In this document: positions 17,211 through 26,584 of the stretch, one piece after another
Layout of the letters: each line of letters starts with the position of its first letter
How positions within the stretch are numbered: the stretch's first letter is position 1
Source: Streptomyces meridianus
Lineage (GTDB): Bacteria > Actinomycetota > Actinomycetes > Streptomycetales > Streptomycetaceae
Assembly (NCBI RefSeq): GCF_023703325.1
Contig: NZ_JAMQGM010000014.1
Span: 62,001 to 126,000, forward strand
Reading direction: 5' to 3'
DNA length: 64,000 nucleotides
The notes under the pieces: model-generated
What the model saw: the letters and a program-made list of their open reading frames with translations, nothing else
Database searches by the model: none
Told to the model about the DNA's origin: nothing
Translations under genes and position numbers: made by a program

Positions 17211-18863
17211 GTGAGAGCAGTAGCGCTGTACGGCACCATCGGCTCGCTGATCCTCGCCGCCCTGGGGACGTCCCCGGCGGGCGGCACCATCGCACCGCCG
17301 GACCCGCGCGGCGTCGCCGAGGCACAGGGAGTCGCAGCAGCAGCGGCCCGGGCGGCCTCCGCCGGCATCGACTTCGGCCCCTGCCCCGAGGTGGAGAACC
17401 TGCCGTCGTCCGTCACCTGCGGCACCGTCACCGTGCCGCTGGACTACCGGCGTCCCGATGGTGGGACGATCTCATTGACCGTCAGCAAAGCCGACGCCAC
17501 GGGCGGTTCCACCGAACACCAGGGAGCCCTGGTGCACAACCCGGGCGGCCCGGGAGGTTCCAGCATGGACTTCCCCCTCTACACCGAGGCACCGGAGTGG
17601 CGCAGCACCGCCCGCGCCTACGACTTCATCGGCTACGCGCCCCGCGGCGTCGGCCGGTCGGCACCCCTGTCCTGCCAGGATCCCGAGGAGTTCACCAAAG
17701 CGCCGGTGAACGTCCCGGTGCATCCCACGGAGGCGCAGAAGCCGGCCCTCCGGCAGCAGGCGGAGAAGTACGCCCGCGGCTGCGCGGAGAAGACCGGTCC
17801 GTCCCTGCGCCACTACACGTCGCTGAACAACGCCCGTGACCTCGATGTGATCCGGGCGGCCCTCGGCGAGCAGCGGCTCACCTACCTCGGTTCCTCCTAC
17901 GGCACCTATCTGGGCGCGCTCTACGCCGAGTTGTTCCCCCGCCATGTGCGGCGGATGGTCCTGGACAGCCCGGTCGACCCCGATCCGCGCAAGATCTGGT
18001 ACCGGGACAACCTCCTGCAGTCCCTCGCCTTCGAGGGACGCTGGGAGGACTGGCGGGTCTGGGTGGCCCGGCACGACGCCACGTACCGGCTCGGCCGGAC
18101 CCCCGAGGAGGTCCAGCGCAGCTACACCGAGGCTCGCCGGCGGCTCGAACGCGAGCCGGCCGGCGGCACGGTGGGCTCGGCACAGCTGCACGCCGCTTTC
18201 CTCGAGACCGGCTATTACGACGGGGCGTGGGCGGAGCGGGCGGCGGCACTGTCCGCGTACCTGCGACGGGACGACCCGGATCCCCTGGTATCCCTGGCCG
18301 CCCCCAGGCCGCAGGACGCGACCGCGGCGGAGAACAGCAACGCCGTCTACACGGCGGTCGAGTGCAACGACGCCGCCTGGCCCCGCGACTGGCGGGTGTG
18401 GGACCGGGACAACACGATGCTGGCCGGCGTCGCCCCGTTCGAGACCTGGGACAACGCCTGGATGAATCTGCCGTGCGCCCACTGGCCCGCGCCTCGGCAG
18501 CGCCCGCTCGACGTGCGGACATCGCCCGGCGAGCTGCCGCCGGTGCTGATCCTGGCCGCCCAGCGCGACGCGGCCACCCCCTACGCCGGTGCGCTGTCCC
18601 TGCACGCGCGGCTGTACGGGTCGTCCCTCGTCACCGAACGGAAGGCCGGTACGCACGGCATCGCGGGCGGTGAGAACGCATGCGTCAACCGGCACCTGGA
18701 GACCTATCTCCTGCGCGGCACGGTGCCGGGCCCCGGGGCGGTGTGCGAGCCGCACGACGAGCCCCGGCCCGAGGCGGTGAAGCCGGCGGCGCCGGACGCC
18801 TCCCGGGAGACCCCGCCGAAGAGTGCGCCGACGGCCTCGCCCGAGGCCGCTCCGCAGGAGTAG
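17211..18863 (+). CDS. Secreted alpha/beta hydrolase, TAP/Slp-type tripeptidyl aminopeptidase
   Basis: 550 residues from GTG 17211 with GAAGGGA 6 bases upstream. The N-terminus is a short basic region then LYGTIGSLILAALGTSPAGG, a signal peptide. The hydrolase core starts near residue 60. The nucleophile is in GSSYGTYLGALY, the acid is probably Asp in LAAQRDAATPY, and the histidine is in AGTHGIAGG, which belongs to the TAP C-terminal domain. VHNPGGPGGSSMDF holds the oxyanion loop. The family includes Streptomyces tripeptidyl aminopeptidases that trim secreted proteins. The last ~45 residues are a Pro/Ala-rich tail. The 125-base gap before it is AT-rich and should hold its promoter. Confidence 0.88.
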   Translation: MRAVALYGTIGSLILAALGTSPAGGTIAPPDPRGVAEAQGVAAAAARAASAGIDFGPCPEVENLPSSVTCGTVTVPLDYRRPDGGTISLTVSKADATGGSTEHQGALVHNPGGPGGSSMDFPLYTEAPEWRSTARAYDFIGYAPRGVGRSAPLSCQDPEEFTKAPVNVPVHPTEAQKPALRQQAEKYARGCAEKTGPSLRHYTSLNNARDLDVIRAALGEQRLTYLGSSYGTYLGALYAELFPRHVRRMVLDSPVDPDPRKIWYRDNLLQSLAFEGRWEDWRVWVARHDATYRLGRTPEEVQRSYTEARRRLEREPAGGTVGSAQLHAAFLETGYYDGAWAERAAALSAYLRRDDPDPLVSLAAPRPQDATAAENSNAVYTAVECNDAAWPRDWRVWDRDNTMLAGVAPFETWDNAWMNLPCAHWPAPRQRPLDVRTSPGELPPVLILAAQRDAATPYAGALSLHARLYGSSLVTERKAGTHGIAGGENACVNRHLETYLLRGTVPGPGAVCEPHDEPRPEAVKPAAPDASRETPPKSAPTASPEAAPQE

Positions 18864-18965
18864 CAGGAGGGCCTCGGCCGCCCGTACCCTGCCGTCGTCC
18901 CGCGGCGGGCACGGCAACGGGCCCCGGGCCGACCGCCGCCCGGCCGCGGACGGCACCAGCCGGAC

Positions 18966-19682
18966 TCAGGCCAGACCGGCCACCAGCTCCGTCAACGGCT
19001 TGCGGCGGCCGGTGTAGAACGGCACCTCTTCCCGTACGTGCAGCCGCGCTTCGGATGCCCGCAGATGGCGCATCAGATCGACGATCCGGTGCAGTTCGTC
19101 GGCCTCGAACGCCAGCAGCCACTCGTAGTCGCCGAGCGCGAACGAGGCGACGGTGTTGGCGCGGACGTCGGGGAAGCCGCGCGCCATCTTGCCGTGGTCG
19201 GCGAGCATGCGACGGCGGTCCTCGTCGGGCAGCAGGTACCAGTCGTAGGACCGGATGAAGGGGTAGACGCAGACGTACTGGCGCGGTTCCTCGTCGGCCA
19301 GGAACGCCGGGATGTGCGACTTGTTGAACTCGGCGGGGCGGTGCAGCGCCATGTTCGACCACACGGGCTCCAGCGCCCGCCCGAGCCGGGTGCGGCGGAA
19401 GCGGTTGTACGCCTCCTGCAGCGCGTCGGCCGTCTCGGAGTGCCACCAGATCATGACGTCGGCGTCGGCCCGGAGCCCGGACACGTCGTAGGTGCCGCGC
19501 ACGGTGACGTCCTTCGCGGCGAGCTGCTCGAACAGCTCCTCCACCTCACCGGCGAAACCGGTGCGGTCCTCCGGCAGCACGTCCCGCAGCCGGAAGACCG
19601 ACCACAGCGTGTAGCGGACGACGTCGTTCAGGTCACGGGCCTTCTTGCCCGCGTTCGGGATCTTTTCAGGAGCACCAGTCAT
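18966..19682 (-). CDS. hemQ: Coproheme decarboxylase HemQ (ChdC)
   Basis: 238 residues from ATG 19682, chosen because it overlaps the upstream TGA as ATGA, a coupling signal; an in-frame ATG at 19691 also exists. HemQ is a chlorite-dismutase-family protein that removes two propionate carboxyls of coproheme to give heme b, the last step of the coproporphyrin route in actinobacteria. [34 protein letters not shown] (with the catalytic Tyr of the actinobacterial type) and [17 protein letters not shown] are typical. It follows the HemG/CgoX gene directly in one unit. Confidence 0.93.
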   Translation of the reverse strand: MTGAPEKIPNAGKKARDLNDVVRYTLWSVFRLRDVLPEDRTGFAGEVEELFEQLAAKDVTVRGTYDVSGLRADADVMIWWHSETADALQEAYNRFRRTRLGRALEPVWSNMALHRPAEFNKSHIPAFLADEEPRQYVCVYPFIRSYDWYLLPDEDRRRMLADHGKMARGFPDVRANTVASFALGDYEWLLAFEADELHRIVDLMRHLRASEARLHVREEVPFYTGRRKPLTELVAGLA

Positions 19683-21157
19683 GCTGTCCATTCTCGCCCC
19701 TGCCCACCGGTGCCCCGAGCCAGGGTGGGGTCACGGTCGACCCGGCGCCGGTCCCGCCCGAGGTCCCCGAGGATGTCGTCCGCCGCCCGACGGGCGCTCG
19801 CAATGCACGCCGGGATGCCGACCCCGTCATAGGCGGCGCCGCACACCCGCAGCCCCGGGAGCTCGTCCAGCCGGCCCCGGATGTCCGCCACCCGGTCGAG
19901 GTGGCCCACCGGGTACTGCGGCAGTCCGCCCGTCCAGCGCGTCACCCGGCCGGCGACCGGGGCGGCGCTCAGACCCACGGCGTCGTGGAGGTCGTCGAGG
20001 GAGAGCCGGATCAGGTCGGCGTCGTCCCGTTCCAGGTCCTTGTCGTCCCCGAACCTGCCGACCGAGGTGCGCAGGACGAACAGGCCGGGATCGGCGTCGG
20101 CCACCCAGGCCCACTTGCGGCTGGAGAACGTGGACGCCTTGATCGTGCGGCCGTCGGCCGGCGGCACCAGGAAACCGCTGCCGTCCGGCAGGCCCGGCAG
20201 GTCCGGGCGGCGGAAGGCGAGGGTCACCAGGGCCATCGAGGCGTACTCGACGGAGGCCAGCCGGTCCGCCGCGCCGGGCGACACGCCGGCCAGCAGCCGG
20301 CAGGCGGCGTCCGCGGGCGCCGCTACGACCACCGCGTCCGCCTCGACCACGAGGTCACCGGCCGACACGGCCCAGCCCGATGCCGTCCGCCGCACGTCCC
20401 GCACGGCGCAGCCCAGGCGGATGTCCGCCCCGGCGGCACGCACCGACTCGGCGACGGCGAGCGGGAGCCGGCCGATACCGCCGGCGATGCCCATGAAGAC
20501 GGGCCCGTCCTGCCGGTGCCCGGCCGCCCGCTGCTGGACGGCCCGCACACCCTCGATCAGTGAGCGGTGCTCCCGGGCGGCGTCGAACAGCTGGGGGACG
20601 GCCGCTCGCATCGAGATCCGGTAGGAGTCGCCCGCGTAGACCCCTCCGAGGAGGGGTTCGACGAGCCGGTCGACGACCTCCCGGCCGAGTCGGGCCGCCA
20701 CGTACTCGCCGACGGCGACGTCCTCCCGCACGGGCGTGCGCGGGAGTTCGCGGTCCTGTTCGATGCGCTCCAGACCTGCCGGCGAGACGACCCCGGAGGC
20801 GGCCAGCAGGGCCGGGTCACCGGGCACGCCCATCAGGTGGCCCTTGGGCATCGGCCGCAGAGCGCCCCGGGTCCACAGGGACGCGCTCGCGGTGGCGGGC
20901 GGCTGCAGGCTGTCCCCCAGCCCGACCGCGCGGGCGAGGTCCACGCCTTCGGGCCGTCTGGCGAGCATGGACTCTGCGCCGAGGTCGACGGGAACGCCCG
21001 CGATCTCCCCCGGCAGGAGTTTCCCGCCGAGCCGCTCCGAGGCTTCGAGCAGCGTCACCCGAGCGCCGCCGTCGAGCAGCCGGTGCGCGGCCGCGAGCCC
21101 CGCGATACCCCCTCCGACGACGACCACATGGCCGCCTCGGATGTCCGTCCCGTCCAT
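19679..21157 (-). CDS. hemG: Coproporphyrinogen III oxidase, HemG/CgoX (HemY-type flavoprotein)
   Basis: 492 residues from ATG 21157. This FAD enzyme removes six electrons from coproporphyrinogen III in the actinobacterial route, and older annotation calls it protoporphyrinogen oxidase. The dinucleotide fold [17 protein letters not shown] is at the N-terminus with the following [26 protein letters not shown] and the C-terminal FAD-contact segment [16 protein letters not shown] are present. It is cotranscribed with hemQ (4-base overlap). The 143-base upstream gap is shared with the divergent DUF4349 gene. Confidence 0.93.
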   Translation of the reverse strand: MDGTDIRGGHVVVVGGGIAGLAAAHRLLDGGARVTLLEASERLGGKLLPGEIAGVPVDLGAESMLARRPEGVDLARAVGLGDSLQPPATASASLWTRGALRPMPKGHLMGVPGDPALLAASGVVSPAGLERIEQDRELPRTPVREDVAVGEYVAARLGREVVDRLVEPLLGGVYAGDSYRISMRAAVPQLFDAAREHRSLIEGVRAVQQRAAGHRQDGPVFMGIAGGIGRLPLAVAESVRAAGADIRLGCAVRDVRRTASGWAVSAGDLVVEADAVVVAAPADAACRLLAGVSPGAADRLASVEYASMALVTLAFRRPDLPGLPDGSGFLVPPADGRTIKASTFSSRKWAWVADADPGLFVLRTSVGRFGDDKDLERDDADLIRLSLDDLHDAVGLSAAPVAGRVTRWTGGLPQYPVGHLDRVADIRGRLDELPGLRVCGAAYDGVGIPACIASARRAADDILGDLGRDRRRVDRDPTLARGTGGQGREWTA

Positions 21158-21300
21158 GGCACCACTGTCTCAGACCCGGACACGGCAGTGTCCGTCGCCC
21201 ATCGCCCGGATCGTGACCCTTCCGCGATGGTGAAGGGGCAACCAGGACGGGCGGCCGACCGTCCAACGGCCGGACACACATCGGCCCACAGGGGGGAACC

Positions 21301-22296
21301 ATGTCGAATCGTTCATCCGGCGCGCGGTGGCGGCCCGCCGCCGCACTGGCGGCCACGGTCCTGGTGCTCGCACTCGGGACGACCGGGTGCGGGGCGCCCG
21401 ATGCGAGCGCGGACAAGTCCGCCGTGGGCCAGGACCGGGCCGAGTCCGCGCAGCGGGGCGGGAACGCCGCGGGTGGTGACGCGAAGCAGCGGGCCGGCGA
21501 ACCGGCCGTCGCGAAGGCGCCGAAACCGGTCGTCGCGCACATCATCCGTACCGCATCTCTGACCGTGCGGGTGAAGTCGGTGCCCGAGGCGGCGGAGGAC
21601 GCGCGCACCGCGGCGGAGAAGGCGGGGGGTTACGTCGGCGATGAGACGACCGACCGCGACCGGGACGGCCACGAGCGCTCCCGGATGGTGCTGCGTGTGC
21701 CGCAGGACTCCTACGAGCAGACCCTGGGCGACCTTGCGGGCAGCGGCACGGTGCTGCGACGGAAGGTGGACGCGAAGGACGTCACCGACCGGGTGGTCGA
21801 CGTCGAGAGCCGGATCCGCTCGCAGAAGGCCAGCGTGGAACGGGTGCGCAAGCTGATGGGCCGGGCCACGGAACTGGAGGACGTGGTGCTCCTCGAGGGG
21901 GAGCTGAACTCCCGTCAGGCCGACCTGGAGGCGTTGCAGGCGCAGCAGGCGTCGCTGAAGGAGCGGACCGGCATGGCGACCGTCACGCTGCTGCTCTCGG
22001 AAACGGCCGTCGCGCAGGACGACGGCGAGCCGACCTTCCTCGACGCTCTGGCCGGGGGCTGGCAGGCGTTCCTGACCACGGTGCGGTGGGTCGCGATCGT
22101 CCTCGGGGCGATCCTGCCGTTCGCCGCGGCGGGCGGGGTGCTCTACGCGCTGTGGCGGGTCGTGCGCGACCGGCTGCCCCGGCGCCCGACGCGCGGGCGG
22201 ACGGGCGGCGGACACGGCGGGTTCCCGCCCGCCGTCCCCGGGCCCGCCGCCCACGGCGAGGGGCGCGCCGCGGACGAGGAGCCCGCGCAGAGGTGA
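21301..22296 (+). CDS. DUF4349 lipoprotein with C-terminal membrane anchor
   Basis: 331 residues from ATG 21301 with a G-rich ribosome site. The signal sequence AAALAATVLVLALGTTGCGA ends in a lipobox-like TTGC. The DUF4349 region starts near IIRTASLTVRVKSVPEAAED and includes two long helices (SRIRSQKASVERVRKL and NSRQADLEALQAQQASLKER) that may form a coiled coil. One membrane segment lies near residues 262-285 (VAIVLGAILPFAAAGGVLYAL), with a short Arg-rich tail inside. So both ends may be membrane-bound. Function is unknown; its position next to heme genes is conserved as far as I recall. Confidence 0.85.
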   Translation: MSNRSSGARWRPAAALAATVLVLALGTTGCGAPDASADKSAVGQDRAESAQRGGNAAGGDAKQRAGEPAVAKAPKPVVAHIIRTASLTVRVKSVPEAAEDARTAAEKAGGYVGDETTDRDRDGHERSRMVLRVPQDSYEQTLGDLAGSGTVLRRKVDAKDVTDRVVDVESRIRSQKASVERVRKLMGRATELEDVVLLEGELNSRQADLEALQAQQASLKERTGMATVTLLLSETAVAQDDGEPTFLDALAGGWQAFLTTVRWVAIVLGAILPFAAAGGVLYALWRVVRDRLPRRPTRGRTGGGHGGFPPAVPGPAAHGEGRAADEEPAQR

Positions 22297-22351
22297 CGGC
22301 CCGTCCCGTTCCCGTAGCGTTGGGCGCCAAGGCTGCGGAGGGAGCGGGACC

Positions 22352-23743
22352 TTGACGGCACGGCGCATGGTGGTCATCGGCGGTGACGCGGCGGGCATGT
22401 CCGCCGCGTCGCAGGCCCGCAGGCTCCGGGGACCGGACGAGCTGGAGATCGTGGCTTTCGAGCGCGGAACGTTCACGTCGTACTCGGCGTGCGGCATCCC
22501 GTACTGGGTCGGCGGCGAGGTCGACGGGCCGGATGCGCTGGTGGCCCGTACGCCCGATGAGCACCGTTCGCGTGGCATCGACGTGCGGACGCGCACCGAG
22601 GTGACGGAGATCGACCTCGAGGGCCGGCGCGTGCGGTTCCGCGGCGTCGGTGATCGCCCTGCCGGGCCCGGGCGGTGGACGGGTTACGACGATCTCGTGC
22701 TGGCCACCGGCGCCCGCCCGCTGCGGCCCGCGCTGCCCGGCATCGACGCCCCCGGCGTGCACGGGGTGCAGAGCCTGGACGACGGGCAGGCGCTCTTCGA
22801 CGCCCTCGAGGGGTACGGCGTGACGCCGCGGCGAGCGGTGGTCGTGGGTGCCGGGTACATCGGCATCGAGATGGCCGAGGCCCTGTTGAACCGGGGCTGC
22901 GCGGTGACCGTCCTGGAGCGCGGGCCCCAGCCGATGCCGACGCTCGACCCCTCCATGGGCGCTCTCGTGCGCGATGCGATGTCCGGGATGGGCATCGAGA
23001 CGGTGACCGGGACCGAGGTCACCCGGATCGTCACCGGTGAGGACGGACGGGTGTGCGCGGTTGCGACCGGCGAGCGGGAGTATCCGGCGGACGTGGTCGT
23101 CCTGGGTCTCGGGGTGCGGCCGGAGACGTCCCTGGCGGAGGCCGCCGGCCTGCCGCTCGGCGCGTCGGGCGGCCTGCTGACCGACCCGTCGATGCGGGTG
23201 CGCGGTCACGAGCACGTCTGGGCGGGCGGCGACTGCGTGGAGGTGCTGGACCTGGTCTCGGGCCGGCCCCGGCACGTCGCCCTGGGCACCCATGCGAACA
23301 AGCACGGCCGGACCATCGGTGTGAACATCGGCGGCGGCCGGCTGACGTTCCCGGGCGTGGTGGGCACGGCCGTCAGCAAGGTCTGCGATCTGGAGATCGC
23401 CCGCACCGGACTGTTGGAGGACGAGGCCGAGGCCGCGGGGTTCCGCTTCGCCGTCGTGACGGCCGAGTCGACCAGCCGGGCCGGGTACTTCCCCGGGGCG
23501 CGGCCGATGACGGTGAGGATGCTGGCCGAACGCGGGACCGGGCGCCTGCTCGGGGTGCAGATCGTCGGCCGCGAGGGCGCCGGGAAGCGGGTGGACGTCG
23601 CGGCCGTCGCCCTCATGGCGGGGATGACGGTGCAGCAGATGACAGTCCTGGACCTGGGGTACGCACCGCCGTTCTCGCCGGTGTGGGATCCGGTTCAGGT
23701 GGCCGCCCGCAAGGCGGTGGCGGCCCTGGAGTCCGCGGACTGA
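22352..23743 (+). CDS. CoA-disulfide reductase / NADH oxidase-like flavoprotein
   Basis: 463 residues from TTG 22352, chosen because GGAGGGAG lies 7 bases upstream. It is a class of pyridine nucleotide-disulfide oxidoreductase with one active cysteine: YSACGIPYWVGG contains the redox Cys (SFxxC position). The FAD motif is VVIGGDAAGMSAASQAR, the NAD(P)H motif VVVGAGYIGIEMAEAL, and the FAD-pyrophosphate segment VWAGGDCVEV. The C-terminal dimer domain ends with LDLGYAPPFSPVWDP. It could reduce CoA disulfide, polysulfide or oxygen. The 55-base gap suggests co-transcription with the DUF4349 gene. Confidence 0.87.
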   Translation: MTARRMVVIGGDAAGMSAASQARRLRGPDELEIVAFERGTFTSYSACGIPYWVGGEVDGPDALVARTPDEHRSRGIDVRTRTEVTEIDLEGRRVRFRGVGDRPAGPGRWTGYDDLVLATGARPLRPALPGIDAPGVHGVQSLDDGQALFDALEGYGVTPRRAVVVGAGYIGIEMAEALLNRGCAVTVLERGPQPMPTLDPSMGALVRDAMSGMGIETVTGTEVTRIVTGEDGRVCAVATGEREYPADVVVLGLGVRPETSLAEAAGLPLGASGGLLTDPSMRVRGHEHVWAGGDCVEVLDLVSGRPRHVALGTHANKHGRTIGVNIGGGRLTFPGVVGTAVSKVCDLEIARTGLLEDEAEAAGFRFAVVTAESTSRAGYFPGARPMTVRMLAERGTGRLLGVQIVGREGAGKRVDVAAVALMAGMTVQQMTVLDLGYAPPFSPVWDPVQVAARKAVAALESAD

Positions 23744-23843
23744 GCCGGCTTCATTCCCCGGTTGCGCTCATGGAGACGACGGTCTGCACGCCCCGGCCCC
23801 CGGCCCCGCCTCACGGCGGACGGCGTTCCTTGCCGGACAGGAC

Positions 23844-24914
23844 CTAACGAGCGGTCTGCTCGTGCACGTACGCGACGAGCCGGGTGAGTGCGTCCGGGTC
23901 GGTGGCCGGCAGCACGCCGTGGCCGAGGTTGAAGATGTGACCGGGCAGTCCGCTCGCGGCATCGAGCACCTCACGAGCCTTCGCCTCGACGGCCTCGCGG
24001 GGCGCGAACAGGACGGCCGGGTCGAGGTTGCCCTGCAGGGCCTTGCCGGGACCGATCCGGCGGGCTGCCTCGTCGAGGGGCACCCGCCAGTCGACGCCGA
24101 CGACGTCCGCGCCCGCCTCACCCATGAGACCGAGAAGCTCGCCGGTGCCGACCCCGAAGTGGAACCGGGGAACACCGCGGCCGGCCACCGCATCGAAGAC
24201 CTTGGCCGACGCCGGCATGACCGAGCGGCGGTAGTCGGCGGGCGACAGTGCCCCGACCCACGAGTCGAACAGCTGGACTGCGGAGGCGCCCGCCTCGATC
24301 TGCACGTTCAGGAAGGCTGAAGTGATTCCCGCGAGCCGGTCGAGCAGGTCGGCCCACAACCCGGGGTCGCCGTACATCATCGCCTTGGTGTGCTCGTGGT
24401 GGCGCGACGGACCGCCCTCGACGAGATAGCTGGCCAGGGTGAACGGCGCCCCGGCGAACCCGATGAGCGGGGTGGTGCCGAGTTCCTGGACCAGCATGCC
24501 GACGGCCTCGGTCACGTACGTGACGTCGTCCGGCTCCAGCGGCCGGAGCCGTTCGAGGTCTGCGCGCGTCCGGACGGGCCGGTCGACCACCGGCCCCACA
24601 CCCGGCTTGATGTCGAGGTCGATCCCGATCGCCTTGAGCGGGACGACGATGTCGCTGAAGAAGATGGCGGCATCGACGTTGTGGCGGCGCACCGGCTGCA
24701 TCGTGATCTCGGTGACGAGGTCGGGGCGCATGCAGGAGTCGAGCATGGCGATCCCCTCGCGCACCTTGAGGTACTCCGGGAGCGAACGCCCGGCCTGGCG
24801 CATGAACCACACGGGGGTGTGTGGTACGGGCTCCCGCCGGCAGGCCTTCAGAAACACCGAGTCGGCTGCGGGACTGGTCTGCGGTCGGCCCGTGGGGCGG
24901 TCGTTGGCACTCAC
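23844..24914 (-). CDS. hemE: Uroporphyrinogen decarboxylase HemE
   Basis: 356 residues from GTG 24914. HemE removes four acetate carboxyls of uroporphyrinogen III to give coproporphyrinogen III, the substrate of the CgoX enzyme encoded at 19.7-21.2 kb. The active-site marks are [55 protein letters not shown] and FNLGHGVLP. No ribosome site is clear before the GTG, and the 90-base gap to the divergent DUF3000 gene would hold both promoters. It converges with the flavoprotein gene. Confidence 0.97.
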   Translation of the reverse strand: MSANDRPTGRPQTSPAADSVFLKACRREPVPHTPVWFMRQAGRSLPEYLKVREGIAMLDSCMRPDLVTEITMQPVRRHNVDAAIFFSDIVVPLKAIGIDLDIKPGVGPVVDRPVRTRADLERLRPLEPDDVTYVTEAVGMLVQELGTTPLIGFAGAPFTLASYLVEGGPSRHHEHTKAMMYGDPGLWADLLDRLAGITSAFLNVQIEAGASAVQLFDSWVGALSPADYRRSVMPASAKVFDAVAGRGVPRFHFGVGTGELLGLMGEAGADVVGVDWRVPLDEAARRIGPGKALQGNLDPAVLFAPREAVEAKAREVLDAASGLPGHIFNLGHGVLPATDPDALTRLVAYVHEQTAR

Positions 24915-25004
24915 GCCAGAATCTTCGCACGCGCGGCCGACAGGCTGCGTCCACCCGGGTGTCCCTCCCCCCGGCGCGCGCCCGTTCCGCCTAGTCTTCC
25001 CGGC

Positions 25005-25646
25005 ATGGCTGGGGCTCGAGAACACGGGGACGGCGGGGACATGCTGAACGGTGCCGAGGACACGCCGCTGCCCTTCCGGCGTGCGGTGGAGGCGCTGCAC
25101 GGCGCCCAGCTGCGGCCGGAGGTCGAAGTCGAGGCGACCCGCCCGCCTCAGCGGCTCGCCCCCTTCACCCACGCGCTCGAGGCGGCTGTCGTCCAGGACG
25201 GCGAGGACCTCTCCGACGGCCGGCTGGTCCTCCTCCACGCTCCCGATGGGCACGAGGCATGGAACGGGACGTTCCGCCTGGTCACGCTGGTGCGGGCGGA
25301 GCTGGAGCCCGAAATGGCGGCAGACCCGCTGCTGCCAGAGGTGTGCTGGTCGTGGCTGACCGGAGCGTTCGAGTCCCGGGGAGTCGAGCACGGCGAACCG
25401 AGCGCGACGGTGACCCTGGCCGGATCGCACTACTTCGGAGCACTGGCGTCGCGCACGCCCGCGACCCAGATCGAGATCCGCGCCTCCTGGACGCCGGCCG
25501 AGGGCCCCGGAGGGGTGCCGGACACCGCGGCCCACCTGACCGCCTGGTGCGAGCTGATCTGCCAGATCGCGGGGCTCCCGCCGGCGGACTCCGGAGATGC
25601 GGCAGTGCTGTCCCTGCGCCAGCGGCGCGGGCCGCAGCCCCGCTGA
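25005..25646 (+). CDS. DUF3000 family protein
   Basis: 213 residues from ATG 25005, with another ATG at 25041 (MLNGAED). It matches the actinobacterial DUF3000 family: [35 protein letters not shown] and [20 protein letters not shown]. It is soluble with no signal peptide. The family has no known role. The gene is commonly next to hemE and the RNase D gene, as here, so a link with growth or heme has been suggested only by position. A 192-base gap separates it from whiI. Confidence 0.85.
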   Translation: MAGAREHGDGGDMLNGAEDTPLPFRRAVEALHGAQLRPEVEVEATRPPQRLAPFTHALEAAVVQDGEDLSDGRLVLLHAPDGHEAWNGTFRLVTLVRAELEPEMAADPLLPEVCWSWLTGAFESRGVEHGEPSATVTLAGSHYFGALASRTPATQIEIRASWTPAEGPGGVPDTAAHLTAWCELICQIAGLPPADSGDAAVLSLRQRRGPQPR

Positions 25647-25838
25647 CCAAGCGGGTCACACACCTGTCCCCAGCGATCGCTCGTGCGTCCTATTTGCCCG
25701 AAATGTCTCTCATCAATTCGTGATCATTGCCTAAAGGCTCAACAGGATGCTGCCGAAGGAGTCATTAAACCTTCCCGTACGGATCGCCCCGACTTTCCCA
25801 CTGGTCGGCCCCCGTCACGCCACTCCCCAGGAGGCCTG
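25647..25838 (+). promoter_or_regulatory. Promoter region of whiI
   Basis: The 192 bases before whiI are AT-richer than the surroundings, with stretches such as CATCAATTCGTGATCATTG and GGAGTCATTAAACC. AGCGATCGCT (25673-25682) is a perfect 10-base palindrome. I could not assign a specific sigma class or a WhiA/WhiB-type site with confidence. A strong ribosome site CAGGAGG lies 5 bases before the GTG. Confidence 0.4.
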
Positions 25839-26501
25839 GTGTCCGTTCTCCTCGAGCAGCCCGCAAGCCTGGTCGCCTACCGCCCGAACAAGCCGACGGC
25901 CATGGTGGTCGTGGCCGACCCCCGCGTCCGCTCCACCGTGACCCGCCATCTGTGGGCCCTCGGGGTGCGTGACGTGATCGAGGCGTCGTCGATCGCGGAG
26001 GCCCGTCCCCGAGTCGGCAACCCCCGGGACATCTGCGTCGCCGATGTCCACCTGCCCGACGGGTCGGGCCTCACCCTGCTCTCGGAGACCAGGGCAGCAG
26101 GCTGGCCCAACGGCCTCGCCCTCTCGGCAGCCGACGACATCGGCGCCGTCCGCAACGCTCTGGCCGGCGGCGTCAAGGGGTACGTCGTCACCGGGACGCG
26201 GACCAACATCGGCCTCCCCGGCCGGCCCGGACACACACCGGTCGGAGCCGCCGCAGCCCGTATGCAGCGCCGGCCTCCGGGTGTCCCCGGCCACCCGGGC
26301 GCCTACCGCGAGCTGTCCGGCCGGGAGGTCGAGGTGCTGCGGCTGGTGGCGGAGGGCCAGTCCAACAAGGCCATCGGCGTCTCCATGGGGCTCTCGGCCC
26401 TGACGGTGAAGAGCCACCTCGCCCGGATCGCCCGCAAGCTCGGCACCGGCGACCGCGCGGGCATGGTGGCCGTCGCCCTGCGGACCGGAATCATCCACTG
26501 A
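25839..26501 (+). CDS. whiI: WhiI, orphan response regulator for sporulation
   Basis: 220 residues from GTG 25839. The N-terminal receiver starts TAMVVVADPRVRSTVTRHL, where the usual acidic pair is replaced by Ala-Asp. The phospho-acceptor position remains in DICVADVHLPDGSG and a Lys in GGVKGYVV. The C-terminal LuxR/FixJ DNA-binding domain is LSGREVEVLRLVAEGQSNKA to SALTVKSHLARIARKLG. In S. coelicolor whiI is needed for septation and spore maturation in aerial hyphae. No sensor kinase gene adjoins, fitting an orphan regulator that may not use standard phosphorylation. Identity rests on my memory of the near-identical S. coelicolor protein. Confidence 0.92.
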   Translation: MSVLLEQPASLVAYRPNKPTAMVVVADPRVRSTVTRHLWALGVRDVIEASSIAEARPRVGNPRDICVADVHLPDGSGLTLLSETRAAGWPNGLALSAADDIGAVRNALAGGVKGYVVTGTRTNIGLPGRPGHTPVGAAAARMQRRPPGVPGHPGAYRELSGREVEVLRLVAEGQSNKAIGVSMGLSALTVKSHLARIARKLGTGDRAGMVAVALRTGIIH

Positions 26502-26523
26502 ATCCTCCCCCTCTTCGAGCCCG

Positions 26524-26558
26524 GTGCCCGCCGACGGAACGTTTCCGTCGGCGGGCAC
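26524..26558 (+). terminator. Strong terminator hairpin after whiI
   Basis: GTGCCCGCCGACGGAA and TTCCGTCGGCGGGCAC form a perfect 16-base-pair stem with a CGT loop, 22 bases after the whiI stop. It insulates the RNase D gene 26 bases further on. Confidence 0.88.
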
Positions 26559-26584
26559 ATTGCGTGCACCGATACCCTTGACGC

